Source: Muribaculaceae bacterium
Lineage (GTDB): Bacteria > Bacteroidota > Bacteroidia > Bacteroidales > Muribaculaceae
Direction of reading: 5' to 3'
Assembly: GCA_022510385.1 (NCBI GenBank)
Contig: JAFLTQ010000012.1
Coordinates: 1 to 64,000, forward strand
Length of the DNA: 64,000 nucleotides
Below the pieces are notes generated by a model. That model worked only from the letters and a program-made list of their open reading frames with translations. It made no database searches and was not told the DNA's origin. Both the position numbers and the translations under genes were made by a program. How positions within the stretch are numbered: position 1 is the first letter of the stretch; every line of letters begins with the position of its first letter. This document shows, one piece after another, positions 25,800 to 35,137 of this stretch.

Positions 25800-26996
25800 T
25801 CAACTTTTTATAACCCCTAACTTCCTTCCAACTTTAATAAAAGCATCAACCGCCTTGTCAATTTGTTCTTTTGAATGAGCCGCTGACAATTGAACACGTA
25901 TTCGAGCCTCTCCCTTCGGAACAACCGGATAGTAGAAACCGGTGACATAGATTCCTTCTTTCTGCATTTCTTTTGCAAAATCTTGTGAGAGTTTGGCATC
26001 ATACAACATAACTGCACAAATTGCACTCTGAGTCGGCTTGATGTCAAATCCGGCTGTCTCCATCTTTGATTTAAAATATTTTACATTTTCAACCAACTTA
26101 TCATGCAGCTCATTACTTTCCTTGAGGATGTTAAGCATTTCCAAGCTGGCTCCGACAATAGCGGGAGTCACAGAATTAGAAAAAAGATATGGGCGGGAAC
26201 GTTGTCGCAACATCTCTATTATTTCTTTACGTCCGGTAGTAAATCCTCCCATTGCTCCTCCGAAGGCTTTTCCAAGCGTCCCGGTAAATATATCAATTTT
26301 TCCGTAGCAATCGAAGAGTTCAGCAACTCCATGACCTGTTTTCCCTACAACACCTGCCGAATGGCTCTCATCAACCATCACCAAGGCATCATATTTTTCT
26401 GCCAACTCACAAATCTTATCCATTGGAGCCACATTCCCGTCCATAGAGAAAACACCGTCGGTCGCTATAATACGATATCTACAATCCTGTGATTCCTTGA
26501 GACATCGCTCCAGATCCTCCATATCTGCGTTTTTATATCTGAAGCGTTTGGCTTTACTTAACCTTACTCCATCTATAATTGAAGCATGATTTAAAGAATC
26601 GCTTATAATTGCATCTTCTTCTGTGAAAAGAGGCTCAAAGAGGCCTCCGTTTGCATCGAAGCAAGCTGCATATAGTATCGTGTCTTCAGTTTTGAAATAT
26701 TCGCTGATTGCTTGTTCCAATTCCTTGTGAATATCCTGTGTGCCACATATAAATCTTACTGAGGCCATTCCATATCCGCGAGTATCCATTGCTTTTTTAG
26801 CCGCTGAAATCAACCGGCTGTCATCAGCAAGACCCAAATAATTGTTTGCACAGAAATTCAATACTTCAGTAGGTGTTCCAACGACGTCAATAGCCGCTCC
26901 TTGTGGAGAATCAATTAATCTTTCGTTCTTATATAATCCGGCTTCCCGGATATTTCTGAGTTCTTTCTCAAGATGGTTTTGAAATTTACCGTACAT
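25800..26996 (-). CDS. kbl: Glycine C-acetyltransferase (2-amino-3-ketobutyrate CoA ligase)
   Basis: A PLP enzyme of 398 residues in the alpha-oxoamine synthase family, splitting 2-amino-3-ketobutyrate with CoA into glycine and acetyl-CoA. Seen are NFCANNYLGLADD, the ring-stacking site in SLNHASIIDG, DESHSAGVVGKTGHG and the PLP lysine in FTGTLGKAFGGAMGG. It is divergent from the threonine dehydrogenase gene at 27136, which makes its substrate. The pair forms the two-step threonine-to-glycine pathway, and this context decides against serine palmitoyltransferase or BioF. Confidence 0.95.
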   Translation of the reverse strand: MYGKFQNHLEKELRNIREAGLYKNERLIDSPQGAAIDVVGTPTEVLNFCANNYLGLADDSRLISAAKKAMDTRGYGMASVRFICGTQDIHKELEQAISEYFKTEDTILYAACFDANGGLFEPLFTEEDAIISDSLNHASIIDGVRLSKAKRFRYKNADMEDLERCLKESQDCRYRIIATDGVFSMDGNVAPMDKICELAEKYDALVMVDESHSAGVVGKTGHGVAELFDCYGKIDIFTGTLGKAFGGAMGGFTTGRKEIIEMLRQRSRPYLFSNSVTPAIVGASLEMLNILKESNELHDKLVENVKYFKSKMETAGFDIKPTQSAICAVMLYDAKLSQDFAKEMQKEGIYVTGFYYPVVPKGEARIRVQLSAAHSKEQIDKAVDAFIKVGRKLGVIKS

Positions 26997-27071
26997 AGTT
27001 TCTTAGTTTTCTAATATGGAGCTTTTAATGTTTTCTCAATATCAATAAGAGTTGAAATAATATTTTTCAAT

Positions 27072-27079
27072 CAAAATTA
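27072..27079 (-). promoter_or_regulatory. Candidate -7 element for kbl
   Basis: TAATTTTG on the minus strand, 76 bp before the kbl ATG. No -33 TTG at the right distance. It is 24 bp from the divergent -7 box of tdh. Confidence 0.4.
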
Positions 27080-27102
27080 AGAAAAAATAAGTGAATTAGC
27101 GT

Positions 27103-27110
27103 TATCTTTG
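27103..27110 (+). promoter_or_regulatory. Candidate -7 element for tdh
   Basis: TATCTTTG, 26 bp before the tdh ATG, matching TAnnTTTG. The -33 region is A-rich with no TTG, so regulation by an activator is conceivable. Confidence 0.5.
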
Positions 27111-27135
27111 CAGTCGAAAAATCCACCATATTGTA

Positions 27136-28128
27136 ATGAAAAATATCCTACTCATAGGAGCTACCGGCCAGATAGGTTCAGAACTGACCATGAGACTAAG
27201 GGAAGAGTATCCCTCCGGTCAAGTAGTCGCCGGATATATTTCAGGAGCAGAGCCTAAGGGAGAGCTTCTTGAATCGGGACCCTCAGCAATGGTAGATATC
27301 ACAAATGCCGGTCAGATAGCAAGTGCAGTCAAAAAATACAATATCGACACCATATATAACCTTGCAGCACTTCTGAGCGCAGTGGCCGAAAAGAGACCAC
27401 AACTGGCATGGAATGTAGGAGTGGGTGGTCTCTACAATGTTCTGGAAGTTGCAAGAGAAAATAATTGTGCTGTTTTCACTCCAAGTTCTATCGGTTCTTT
27501 CGGACCGAATACACCCCGCATCAAAACTCCTCAGGACACTGTGCAACGTCCTACAACAATGTATGGTGTAACAAAGGTGACCGGAGAACTCCTCTCAGAC
27601 TATTATGCCAGCCGTTTCGGAGTTGATACAAGATCCGTGAGATTTCCGGGCCTCATATCTTATGTAGCACCCCCGGGAGGAGGAACAACTGATTATGCCG
27701 TAGATATCTATTACGCAGCATGCAAAGGTGAAAAATTCTTTTGTCCTTTGAAACCGGGCACTTTTATGGACATGATGTATATGCCTGATGCTCTAAGAGC
27801 TGCAATTGAAATAATGGAGGCCGATCCTTCAAAGCTCGTGCATAGGAATTCGTTCAACATCACAGCCATGAGTTTCGATCCGGAAATGATTTACGCAAAG
27901 ATCAAGGAATTTATCCCCGACTTCCAAATGGATTATAAACTCGATCCTTTGCGCCAGTCTATTGCAGACTCATGGCCCGACAGCCTTGATGACACATGTG
28001 CGCGCGAAGAATGGGGATGGAAACCCAGATTCGACCTCGATTTTATGACAAAGGACATGTTGGCTCATTTAAGTGTCAAATTAAAAAAAGAAACCAAAGA
28101 GAAAGTATCCTCAGTCTGTACGACTTGA
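27136..28128 (+). CDS. tdh: L-threonine 3-dehydrogenase, SDR type
   Basis: 330 residues of the extended short-chain dehydrogenase family, not the zinc MDR form of E. coli. It oxidises threonine to 2-amino-3-ketobutyrate with NAD+. Seen are the nucleotide-binding GATGQIGSEL, DITNAG, the catalytic site with TPSSIGSFGP and Tyr-Lys in MYGVTKVTGE, RFPGLISY, and GTFMDMMYMPDA. It is divergent from kbl, which uses its product. About 20 residues at the C-terminus (LKKETKEKVSSVCTT) look like a poorly conserved tail. Confidence 0.95.
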   Translation: MKNILLIGATGQIGSELTMRLREEYPSGQVVAGYISGAEPKGELLESGPSAMVDITNAGQIASAVKKYNIDTIYNLAALLSAVAEKRPQLAWNVGVGGLYNVLEVARENNCAVFTPSSIGSFGPNTPRIKTPQDTVQRPTTMYGVTKVTGELLSDYYASRFGVDTRSVRFPGLISYVAPPGGGTTDYAVDIYYAACKGEKFFCPLKPGTFMDMMYMPDALRAAIEIMEADPSKLVHRNSFNITAMSFDPEMIYAKIKEFIPDFQMDYKLDPLRQSIADSWPDSLDDTCAREEWGWKPRFDLDFMTKDMLAHLSVKLKKETKEKVSSVCTT

Positions 28129-28170
28129 CGAGCCCTTAAGATTTCATAATAATTGTTAAAACCGATAAAG

Positions 28171-28205
28171 GAAAACCGAAAACCAAAAAAAAGTTTTCGG
28201 TTTTC
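28171..28205. promoter_or_regulatory. 13-bp inverted repeat ahead of the tetR gene
   Basis: GAAAACCGAAAAC (28171-28183) and GTTTTCGGTTTTC (28193-28205), perfect, with a 9-nt A-rich centre. It covers the spacer of the putative promoter of the TetR-efflux operon (-7 box TATTTTTG at 28208-28215). It is a good candidate for the TetR operator; a tdh terminator hairpin is the alternative, though no long T run follows. Confidence 0.55.
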
Positions 28206-28207
28206 AT

Positions 28208-28215
28208 TATTTTTG
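28208..28215 (+). promoter_or_regulatory. Candidate -7 element of the tetR-efflux operon
   Basis: TATTTTTG, 22 bp before the tetR ATG, just beside the inverted repeat. No TTG at the -33 position. Confidence 0.45.
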
Positions 28216-28236
28216 CACCTGCGTAAATAATCTATA

Positions 28237-28899
28237 ATGAAAAAAGAGGATCTTACCGAGGAACAATACACGAAGATACTTGAGGAATTCATAAACTCCC
28301 TGACTAAAAATGGTTTGAAAGCCACAACCATGGATGGAGTGGCATCCTCTCTTCAGATGTCAAAACGTACTCTTTACGAACTATTCGGAAGTAAAGAAGA
28401 GATGTTCCGTGAGGCTCATCAATATTTTAATAAAAAGTTAGCGACTAATCTTGCCTCTATTTTTGATTCTTCATCCAACATTATGGAAGCTATCATTAAA
28501 TGTTTCTTACTTATCAGGGATGTGATGAGCAGAGTAAATGTAGATTTCATAAGGGATATGGAAGAATATGCCATTAAAGGGAGCCTCATCTCTGAAAACC
28601 ATAGACGGCAGAATTATCAAAATTTTTATGATATCCTTGAAAAAGGCGTCAGGGAGGGATACTTCCGGAATGATGTGAATCTGAATATACAATGCCGTAT
28701 GTTCGCCATCCAGATGGAAACCCTAAAACGGGGAGAAGGTCTTTTTCCTGATGATATTTCCCTGCTGGAAATCTATGATAATGTAATTATGGGGTTCCTT
28801 AGAGCAATTAGCTCTACCAAAGGACTTAATGAACTTGAGAAGTATCTTCCTTCACATGCAACGCTTTCTAATCATTTTGAAATAAACAATGAAAATTAA
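28237..28899 (+). CDS. TetR/AcrR family regulator
   Basis: 220 residues. The N-terminal helix-turn-helix (residues about 10-60) carries LEEFINSLTKNGLKATTMDG, VASSLQMSKRTLYELFGSKE and MFREAHQYF; the C-terminal part is a ligand-binding helical domain with no clear family. It heads the TolC-adaptor-RND operon and overlaps the TolC gene by 11 bp, so it very probably represses its own efflux operon and is released by a pump substrate. The inverted repeat at 28171-28205 is the likely binding site. Confidence 0.92.
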   Translation: MKKEDLTEEQYTKILEEFINSLTKNGLKATTMDGVASSLQMSKRTLYELFGSKEEMFREAHQYFNKKLATNLASIFDSSSNIMEAIIKCFLLIRDVMSRVNVDFIRDMEEYAIKGSLISENHRRQNYQNFYDILEKGVREGYFRNDVNLNIQCRMFAIQMETLKRGEGLFPDDISLLEIYDNVIMGFLRAISSTKGLNELEKYLPSHATLSNHFEINNEN

Positions 28900-30211
28900 G
28901 AAAAGACATATATTGGCCGGAACAATTTTTATTTGCAGTTTTCCGGCCCTAAATGCCGCAGAGGTTATAATGACACGTCAACAATGTCTTGAAATTGCCC
29001 TTCAAGACAATCCGACTGTAAAAATTGCCGACTGGGAAGTCAAGAAAGTCGATTATGCTAAAAAAGAGACTTTAGCTTCTGTTTTCCCGGCGATTGATTT
29101 CTCCGCAGCATATCAGAGATCCATAGAACTTCAGACGATCAGAATGGATTTCGGCGGAGAAAGTCAAAGTCTCAAAATGGGTTCTGACAATACTTGGAAT
29201 TTGGGTTTTTCCGCCTCCCTACCTATCATCGCCCCTTCTCTTTGGAAGGCAATTAACATTTCAGATACTCAAATTCTCTCAAGCCTTGAAGATGCGAGAG
29301 CTTCAAAATTGGATCTTGTCAATCAGGTTAACAAAGCTTATTATGCATTGATGCTGGCCGTATCTTCGAAAGAAGTCATAAAGAAGAATTATGAAGTAGC
29401 CCTTATTAACGCTGATATTTATAAAAAACAGTATGAAAACGGAACTGCTTCGGAATATGACGTGTTGCGTTCCTCTGTGCAGGTAAAGAATATAGAACCC
29501 GACCTTCTTCAGGCTGACATAGCCCTCAAACAGTGCCAGCTTCAATTGAAAGTTTTGATGGGTATATCTGCAGACCTCGACATCCTACCGGACATCACAC
29601 TCAATGATCTCACTGATGAAATGTGGGCTTATCCCTCCGATGCCGATAAATCTTTGACAGATAACACCTCACTCCGTTCTCTTGAAATCCAAAGGAAATT
29701 ATTGAAACAGAACGTCACCTTGAAAAAATTTGCATGGATTCCGACATTAGGAGCATCCTTTAATTTATCATGGACCTCCTTGAGCAATGGTTCTCCTTTC
29801 AGAAATCAACAATTTAACCCGTATAGCTATGTAGGTGTGGCGCTCTCTGTTCCCATTTTCTCCGGAGGAGCAAAATATTACGGGCTCAAGCAGGCTCAAG
29901 TGCAATTGAAAGAGATTGATCTGCAAAAAGATTATTTGATTAATTCTCTAAATATGCAGGTTGATCTGGCCATCGATAATATTAACCGAGAGGCTGCTCA
30001 GATTTCCACAAGTAAGGAAGGTGTGGCACAGGCTAAAAAAGCCTATGAGATAATGCAGAAAAGTTTTGAAATCGGAGCAGCATCATATCTGGAACTTCGG
30101 GATGCAGAGCTCGCAAATACATCTGCACAACTGGTTTATCTCCAGGCAATCTATAATTATCTTGTTTCATCTTCCGAACTCGATCTTCTCCTTGGTAAAG
30201 AAAATTTCTAA
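28889..30211 (+). CDS. TolC family outer-membrane efflux protein
   Basis: 440 residues with signal peptide (ILAGTIFICSFPALNAAE) and two OEP repeats. Helical-barrel signs are LEIALQDNPTVKIADWEVKK near the start, KQYENGTASEYDVLRSSVQV in the middle and KSFEIGAASYLELRDAELA near the end. It forms the outer-membrane channel of the tripartite pump with the two genes that follow; 11 bp separate it from the adaptor gene. Its start lies inside the end of tetR. Confidence 0.95.
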   Translation: MKIKKRHILAGTIFICSFPALNAAEVIMTRQQCLEIALQDNPTVKIADWEVKKVDYAKKETLASVFPAIDFSAAYQRSIELQTIRMDFGGESQSLKMGSDNTWNLGFSASLPIIAPSLWKAINISDTQILSSLEDARASKLDLVNQVNKAYYALMLAVSSKEVIKKNYEVALINADIYKKQYENGTASEYDVLRSSVQVKNIEPDLLQADIALKQCQLQLKVLMGISADLDILPDITLNDLTDEMWAYPSDADKSLTDNTSLRSLEIQRKLLKQNVTLKKFAWIPTLGASFNLSWTSLSNGSPFRNQQFNPYSYVGVALSVPIFSGGAKYYGLKQAQVQLKEIDLQKDYLINSLNMQVDLAIDNINREAAQISTSKEGVAQAKKAYEIMQKSFEIGAASYLELRDAELANTSAQLVYLQAIYNYLVSSSELDLLLGKENF

Positions 30212-30222
30212 CTAATATAAAA

Positions 30223-31269
30223 ATGAATACATTAAAATATACCTCACTACTACTGGCTACATTGACATTATCTGCTTGTGGTGATAAATCTCAAAATGAA
30301 GAACAGGAAAAGCTTCCGGTTGTAAAAGTGGAGCAAGTCTTTAATCAGGATGTGGTTCAAACGGGGACATACACCGCAACTGTAGAACCGGAAATGATAA
30401 ACAACATATCCTCCTCAACTCCCAACCGCATAAAGGAGATATTGGTAGATGAAGGTTATAATGTCTCCAAGGGTCAGACTGTGGTGATTCTTGATGATGT
30501 AAACATAACAAGCTATGAGATTCAGGTGGCAAATGCCAAAGCTAATCTGGAAAACGTAAGGCAGAATTATGAGCGGGCTCTCAAACTTTTAGAAATCGGG
30601 GGAGGAACACAACAAAGCGTCGATCAGATGCAACTGCAGCTCACTAATGCAGAAAATTCTTTGGCAGCAGCTGAACGGACTTTAAAAAATGTAAAGGAAA
30701 ACACTGTTTTGGTTTCTCCTATCAGTGGAGTTGTAACTGCCAGAAATTATGATCCGGGTGATATGACTGCAGCCCTTCCTATAATTACTGTAGCACAAGT
30801 CAATCCTGTTAAAATCATAATCAACGTCCCGGAAAGCGAGCTTTCAAAGGTCAAAAAAGGGATGCCGGCAGATATAAGTTTTGATACTTATGGCGATGAA
30901 ATTTTTGAAGGACACGTTACGATGGTATCTCCAACCGTAGATACCAACAGTCGCACATTTGGTGTCGAAATAAGTCTTACAAATTCTTCCGGTCGTGTTC
31001 TCCCGGGCATGTTTGGCCGAGTAAAATTAGCTTTAGGAAATGCCGACCATGTCGTCGTTCCTGACAGAGCTATTGTGAAACAGCCGGGTTCTGCAAATCA
31101 ATATGTATATGTTTATCACAACGGGAAAGTCAGCTATAACAAAGTGGAATTAGGTCAACGACTTGGTTCCTCCTATGAACTTTTATCCGGAGTGGAGCCG
31201 GGCGACACTGTTGTTGTGACCGGTCAGGCAAAACTGGCAGATGGGGTTCAGGTTGAAATTGTAAATTAA
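30223..31269 (+). CDS. RND efflux periplasmic adaptor (membrane fusion lipoprotein)
   Basis: 348 residues. A lipoprotein signal ends in LSAC (Cys19). The biotinyl-lipoyl-like halves are at NRIKEILVDEGYNVSKGQTV and ENTVLVSPISGVVTARNYDP, with the alpha-hairpin between (NAKANLENVRQNYERALKLL). Then come beta-barrel and membrane-proximal domains (PGMFGRVKLALG, VEPGDTVVVTGQAKLADG). It bridges the RND pump to the TolC channel; 51 bp precede the RND gene. Confidence 0.95.
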   Translation: MNTLKYTSLLLATLTLSACGDKSQNEEQEKLPVVKVEQVFNQDVVQTGTYTATVEPEMINNISSSTPNRIKEILVDEGYNVSKGQTVVILDDVNITSYEIQVANAKANLENVRQNYERALKLLEIGGGTQQSVDQMQLQLTNAENSLAAAERTLKNVKENTVLVSPISGVVTARNYDPGDMTAALPIITVAQVNPVKIIINVPESELSKVKKGMPADISFDTYGDEIFEGHVTMVSPTVDTNSRTFGVEISLTNSSGRVLPGMFGRVKLALGNADHVVVPDRAIVKQPGSANQYVYVYHNGKVSYNKVELGQRLGSSYELLSGVEPGDTVVVTGQAKLADGVQVEIVN

Positions 31270-31320
31270 AAACCTTATCACTAATCTTAATTAAATTCTT
31301 CTTAATTAAAAACTTATCCG

Positions 31321-34300
31321 ATGGCTTCCTTATATGCATCAGCAGTGAAACGTCCTATTATGACGACATTATGTTTTGTGACTGTCATAATTTTAGGACT
31401 CTTTTCACTCGTAAAGCTTCCTATAGACCTGTTTCCGGATATCGATACAAACACCATTATGGTGATTACCATGTATCCGGGGGCCAGCGCAGAAGATATA
31501 GAACAAAATGTCACTAAGCCACTCGAAAACACCCTTAATTCAGTTGAACATCTAAAACATATCACTTCCGATTCCAGGGAAAACACCTCTGTAATCACAC
31601 TCGAATTTGAATATGGTTATGATATAGATGTTTTGACAAATGATGTGCGTGACAAGCTCGACATGGTAGAGTCAATGCTACCGGATGATTCAGAGAATCC
31701 TATTATCTTCAAATTCTCAACCGATATGATTCCAATCCTCATACTTTCCGTTGAAGCAAAGGAGAGTATGGCGGGTTTATATAAAATTCTTGATGACAAT
31801 ATCGCCAACCCTCTGGCCAGAGTGGATGGTGTAGGTTCTGTCTCCATCTCCGGAGCTCCCAAAAGAGAGATACATATTTACACTGATCCCAACCGACTGG
31901 AGGCCTACAATCTATCTGTGGAAACCATATCATCTATAATCGGGGCTGAAAACCGAAATATCCCCGGAGGTTCTTTTGATATAGGGTCTAATACATATGC
32001 TCTTCGAGTGCAAGGTGAATTCAAGGATTCCAAACAGATGGAGAATATTGTGGTGGGAGCTTATCAAGGGAAACCTGTCTATCTTAGAGATGTGGCCAGA
32101 GTTGAGGATTCTCTTGAAGAGAGAACCCAACAAACTTATATAAGTGGAGAAGAAGGCGCCACCATAATAATCCAAAAGCAATCGGGAGCAAATTCAGTAG
32201 CCATCTCAGACAAAGTGAGGCAGATGCTTCCGCGCCTCCAAAAGAATTTGCCTTCCGATATAAAAATAGGAATTGTTGTAGACACATCCGATAACATCAA
32301 AAATACAATTGCATCATTGGAAGAAACTGTGCTTTATGCATTGCTTTTCGTGATGATTGTGGTGTTTTTCTTCCTGGGAAGGTGGAGAGCTACAATGATA
32401 ATCGTCATCACCATACCGATTTCATTAATTGCCTCCTTCATATATCTGTTTGCCACGGGCAACACGCTGAATATAGTGTCTCTTTCGGCCCTATCCATTT
32501 CAATCGGTATGGTTGTGGATGATGCGATAGTTGTGTTAGAGAATGTCACATCTCATATTGAACGGGGTTCAGATCCGAAACAGGCAGCAGTGCATGGCAC
32601 AAATGAGGTGGCAGTTTCAGTTATTGCATCTACCCTGACTCTTATAGCGGTTTTCTTCCCTCTGACACTTGTAACCGGCATGACAGGCGTTATGTTCAGG
32701 CAATTAGGTTGGATGGTCACTATTATGATGATTATTTCGACTCTTTGTGCTCTCTCTCTGACTCCCATGCTTTGTTCACAATGGCTGAAACTCTCAAGAA
32801 GTCATTCAAAGTTATACAATATAATTTATGGGCCAATACAAAAGGGTCTTGATAAATTCGACAATGGTTATGAATGGCTGCTCCATAAAGTTGTTTCAAA
32901 TAAGACTGTAACAATTGTGATATGTCTGGGCACATTTGTAGGCTCAATTTTCTTGATGAAACATGTAGGGACTGAATTTTTCCCCACACAAGATAATGGA
33001 CGTATCGGAGTTTCGTTGGAGACTCCCATTGGCACACGAGTAGAAATAACTCAAGATGCTCTCAGGCGGCTGGATTCTCTTTGGAGGGTAAAATATCCGG
33101 AAATAGTTGTAACAAGCTATACGGTTGGTCCGGCAAGTTCCGACAACACCTATGCATCCTTATCTGATAATGGAAGCCATATAGCGTCAATGAATATAAG
33201 GCTCTTGAATCCCGGCGAACGTAAAAAAGGAATTAAGGAGATTGCTGACGGAATGCGTAAGGATATAGAAACCGGGTTCCCTGAGTTCTCCAAAGCACAG
33301 GTGAATATCGGTGGAGGTCGTGGTTCAGGTATGGGAGGACAATCAACAGTAGATTTTGAAATCTACGGATATGATTTCACCGAAACGGATTCAGTGGCAC
33401 GCATCTTACGCCAGATTCTTGAAGGAATCGAAGGCACCGCAGATATCACAATCTCACGCTCCGACTATCAACCCGAATATCAAGTGGATTTCGATAGGGA
33501 GAAACTTGCGCTCTATGGGCTAAATCTTCAAACTGCAGCTTTTTATCTGAGAAACCGTATTAATGGTTCCACTGCGTCCCAGTATCGTGAAGATGGTGAG
33601 GAATATGATATTAAGGTGATGTATGATAAAAAGTATCGCACATCTCTCGAGGATATTGAAAACATAACTCTTTACACTCCCACGGGGGTCGGCGTGAAAC
33701 TAAAGGAGTTAGGAAAGGTTGTGGAACGTTTCACGCCTCCTACAATAGAGAGAAAAGACCGCGAACGTGTCATAACGGTTTCTGCGGTTGTGGATGGTGT
33801 GCCAATGAGTCAAGTGGTGGAAGCTGCGGAAGTAGAAATAGACGAATTGCATCTCCCCTCCGGCATCAGTATCACTCTTTCCGGCTCATATGAAGATCAA
33901 CAGGATTCTTTCAGCGACTTGCTTTTACTGGGCGTTTTGATTATAATCCTTGTCTATATTGTGATGGCGGCTCAATTTGAAAGTTTCACATATCCGGGAA
34001 TTATCATGACTTCTCTTCTATTCGCATTCTCAGGAGTTTTCATTATTCTATGGATAAGCGGCCACACCTTGAATGTGATGAGTATGATCGGAGCAATAAT
34101 GCTTATCGGTATAGTTGTGAAAAATGGTATCGTGCTAATAGATTATATATCTCTCAACAGGGAACGTGGAATGGGTATCCGTAGCGCAGTAATTTTAGGA
34201 GGTAAATCACGTCTTCGTCCTGTTATTATGACCACGCTGACAACTATCTTGGGTATGGTGCCGATGGCCGTTGGTAGCGGACAAGGAGCCGAAATGTGGA

Positions 34301-34458
34301 GGCCAATGGGAACCGCAGTTATCGGAGGATTGACATTCTCAACTATCCTAACCCTTCTTTTCGTACCCGTTTTATATTGTGTTTTTGCCGGTAATGGTGT
34401 AAAGAATATTCGCAGAAAACACAGGAAAACTTTAGCATTAAACAGAGCATCAAAATGA
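31321..34458 (+). CDS. RND multidrug efflux transporter (AcrB/HAE-1-like)
   Basis: 1045 residues with the twelve-helix RND plan and two large periplasmic loops. The start PIMTTLCFVTVIILGLFSLV is TM1, with LPIDLFPDID after it. TM4 has SIGMVVDDAIVVLENV with the two Asp of the proton relay, and LSLTPMLCSQW closes the first half. TVGPAS and the Gly-rich GGGRGSGMGG lie in the second loop. It uses the proton gradient to export drugs, bile acids or lipid-like compounds; the substrate is not evident. It overlaps the small PG0541-like gene by 4 bp. Confidence 0.96.
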   Translation: MASLYASAVKRPIMTTLCFVTVIILGLFSLVKLPIDLFPDIDTNTIMVITMYPGASAEDIEQNVTKPLENTLNSVEHLKHITSDSRENTSVITLEFEYGYDIDVLTNDVRDKLDMVESMLPDDSENPIIFKFSTDMIPILILSVEAKESMAGLYKILDDNIANPLARVDGVGSVSISGAPKREIHIYTDPNRLEAYNLSVETISSIIGAENRNIPGGSFDIGSNTYALRVQGEFKDSKQMENIVVGAYQGKPVYLRDVARVEDSLEERTQQTYISGEEGATIIIQKQSGANSVAISDKVRQMLPRLQKNLPSDIKIGIVVDTSDNIKNTIASLEETVLYALLFVMIVVFFFLGRWRATMIIVITIPISLIASFIYLFATGNTLNIVSLSALSISIGMVVDDAIVVLENVTSHIERGSDPKQAAVHGTNEVAVSVIASTLTLIAVFFPLTLVTGMTGVMFRQLGWMVTIMMIISTLCALSLTPMLCSQWLKLSRSHSKLYNIIYGPIQKGLDKFDNGYEWLLHKVVSNKTVTIVICLGTFVGSIFLMKHVGTEFFPTQDNGRIGVSLETPIGTRVEITQDALRRLDSLWRVKYPEIVVTSYTVGPASSDNTYASLSDNGSHIASMNIRLLNPGERKKGIKEIADGMRKDIETGFPEFSKAQVNIGGGRGSGMGGQSTVDFEIYGYDFTETDSVARILRQILEGIEGTADITISRSDYQPEYQVDFDREKLALYGLNLQTAAFYLRNRINGSTASQYREDGEEYDIKVMYDKKYRTSLEDIENITLYTPTGVGVKLKELGKVVERFTPPTIERKDRERVITVSAVVDGVPMSQVVEAAEVEIDELHLPSGISITLSGSYEDQQDSFSDLLLLGVLIIILVYIVMAAQFESFTYPGIIMTSLLFAFSGVFIILWISGHTLNVMSMIGAIMLIGIVVKNGIVLIDYISLNRERGMGIRSAVILGGKSRLRPVIMTTLTTILGMVPMAVGSGQGAEMWRPMGTAVIGGLTFSTILTLLFVPVLYCVFAGNGVKNIRRKHRKTLALNRASK

Positions 34459-34748
34459 AAGCAATTTTTATAGCATACGATCAAGCTCACAATGAAGCTA
34501 TATTAGAAATTCTTGAAAAAAGTTCTTGCCGTGGATTCACATCCTTCGGACAGACTCAAGGGCGAGGATCAACTACCGGGGAGCCTCATTATGGCACACA
34601 CGCATGGCCCTCTTTGGGGAATGCCATTCTAACTATTGTTGAGGATAATCGGGTTGACGGGGTGCTTGCTAAATTAAAAGAACTTGACATTTCAAAACCA
34701 CGTCTGGGTCTACGTGCTTTTGTCTGGGAGATTTCGCAGACAATCTGA
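34455..34748 (+). CDS. PG0541-like transporter-associated small protein (PII-like)
   Basis: 97 residues, no signal or membrane span. It begins MKAIFIAYDQAHNEAILEIL and has a central GQTQGRGSTTGEPHYGTHAW loop followed by a beta strand (NAILTIVEDNRVDGVLAKL), in the pattern of ferredoxin-like PII (GlnB) proteins with a T-loop-like segment. It is the last gene of the RND operon and overlaps the pump gene by 4 bp. The same gene order with the outer-membrane, adaptor and RND genes is known from Porphyromonas gingivalis (PG0538-PG0541). A role as cytoplasmic regulator of the pump is inferred. Confidence 0.82.
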   Translation: MKAIFIAYDQAHNEAILEILEKSSCRGFTSFGQTQGRGSTTGEPHYGTHAWPSLGNAILTIVEDNRVDGVLAKLKELDISKPRLGLRAFVWEISQTI

Positions 34749-34761
34749 TTTTAGATATAAC

Positions 34762-34800
34762 AAAAGCGGGTGTTTTCTTTAAAAGATTTCACCCGCTTTT
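34762..34800. terminator. Intrinsic terminator between convergent operons
   Basis: An 11-bp perfect stem, AAAAGCGGGTG (34762-34772) and CACCCGCTTTT (34790-34800), which ends in T (or A on the other strand) on each side, so it can serve both the RND operon and the small membrane protein gene from the other side. Confidence 0.85.
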
Positions 34801-34823
34801 ATTATGTAAACTTTTTTCAGATT

Positions 34824-35099
34824 TTATTCCAAAACTTGATAGGCTATATATTCTCCTATAAAGGCAAGCACCATCAATATCAGACAGATAAAAGAGATAC
34901 TTTGCAATGTTTTCCCTGCATAGGCATTAAATCGCTTTATATAGAGACCGGCCAATTGACAGAACACCATCATAAAGGCAAAAAATAAGTCTATAAAGCT
35001 CCACCATGCCTGACGATATTGAAATGTTGTGATTATAACTAAAACTACAATCGCCAAGGCAATCCATGCAACAAATGTCGACTGCAAAGGATTCTTCAT
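34824..35099 (-). CDS. Small membrane protein, three predicted spans
   Basis: 91 residues, not recognised. Hydrophobic stretches at about 9-27 (VAWIALAIVVLVIITTF), 36-54 (IDLFFAFMMVFCQLAGLYI) and 65-87 (LQSISFICLILMVLAFIGEY) suggest three spans. It starts 38 bp behind the MFS gene and is probably co-transcribed with it. It may help the carrier or be independent; nothing in the sequence decides this. Confidence 0.75.
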   Translation of the reverse strand: MKNPLQSTFVAWIALAIVVLVIITTFQYRQAWWSFIDLFFAFMMVFCQLAGLYIKRFNAYAGKTLQSISFICLILMVLAFIGEYIAYQVLE

Positions 35100-35137
35100 T
35101 TCTAATTTTTCAGTTTTGTCTCAAATTTTCAAGGCGA

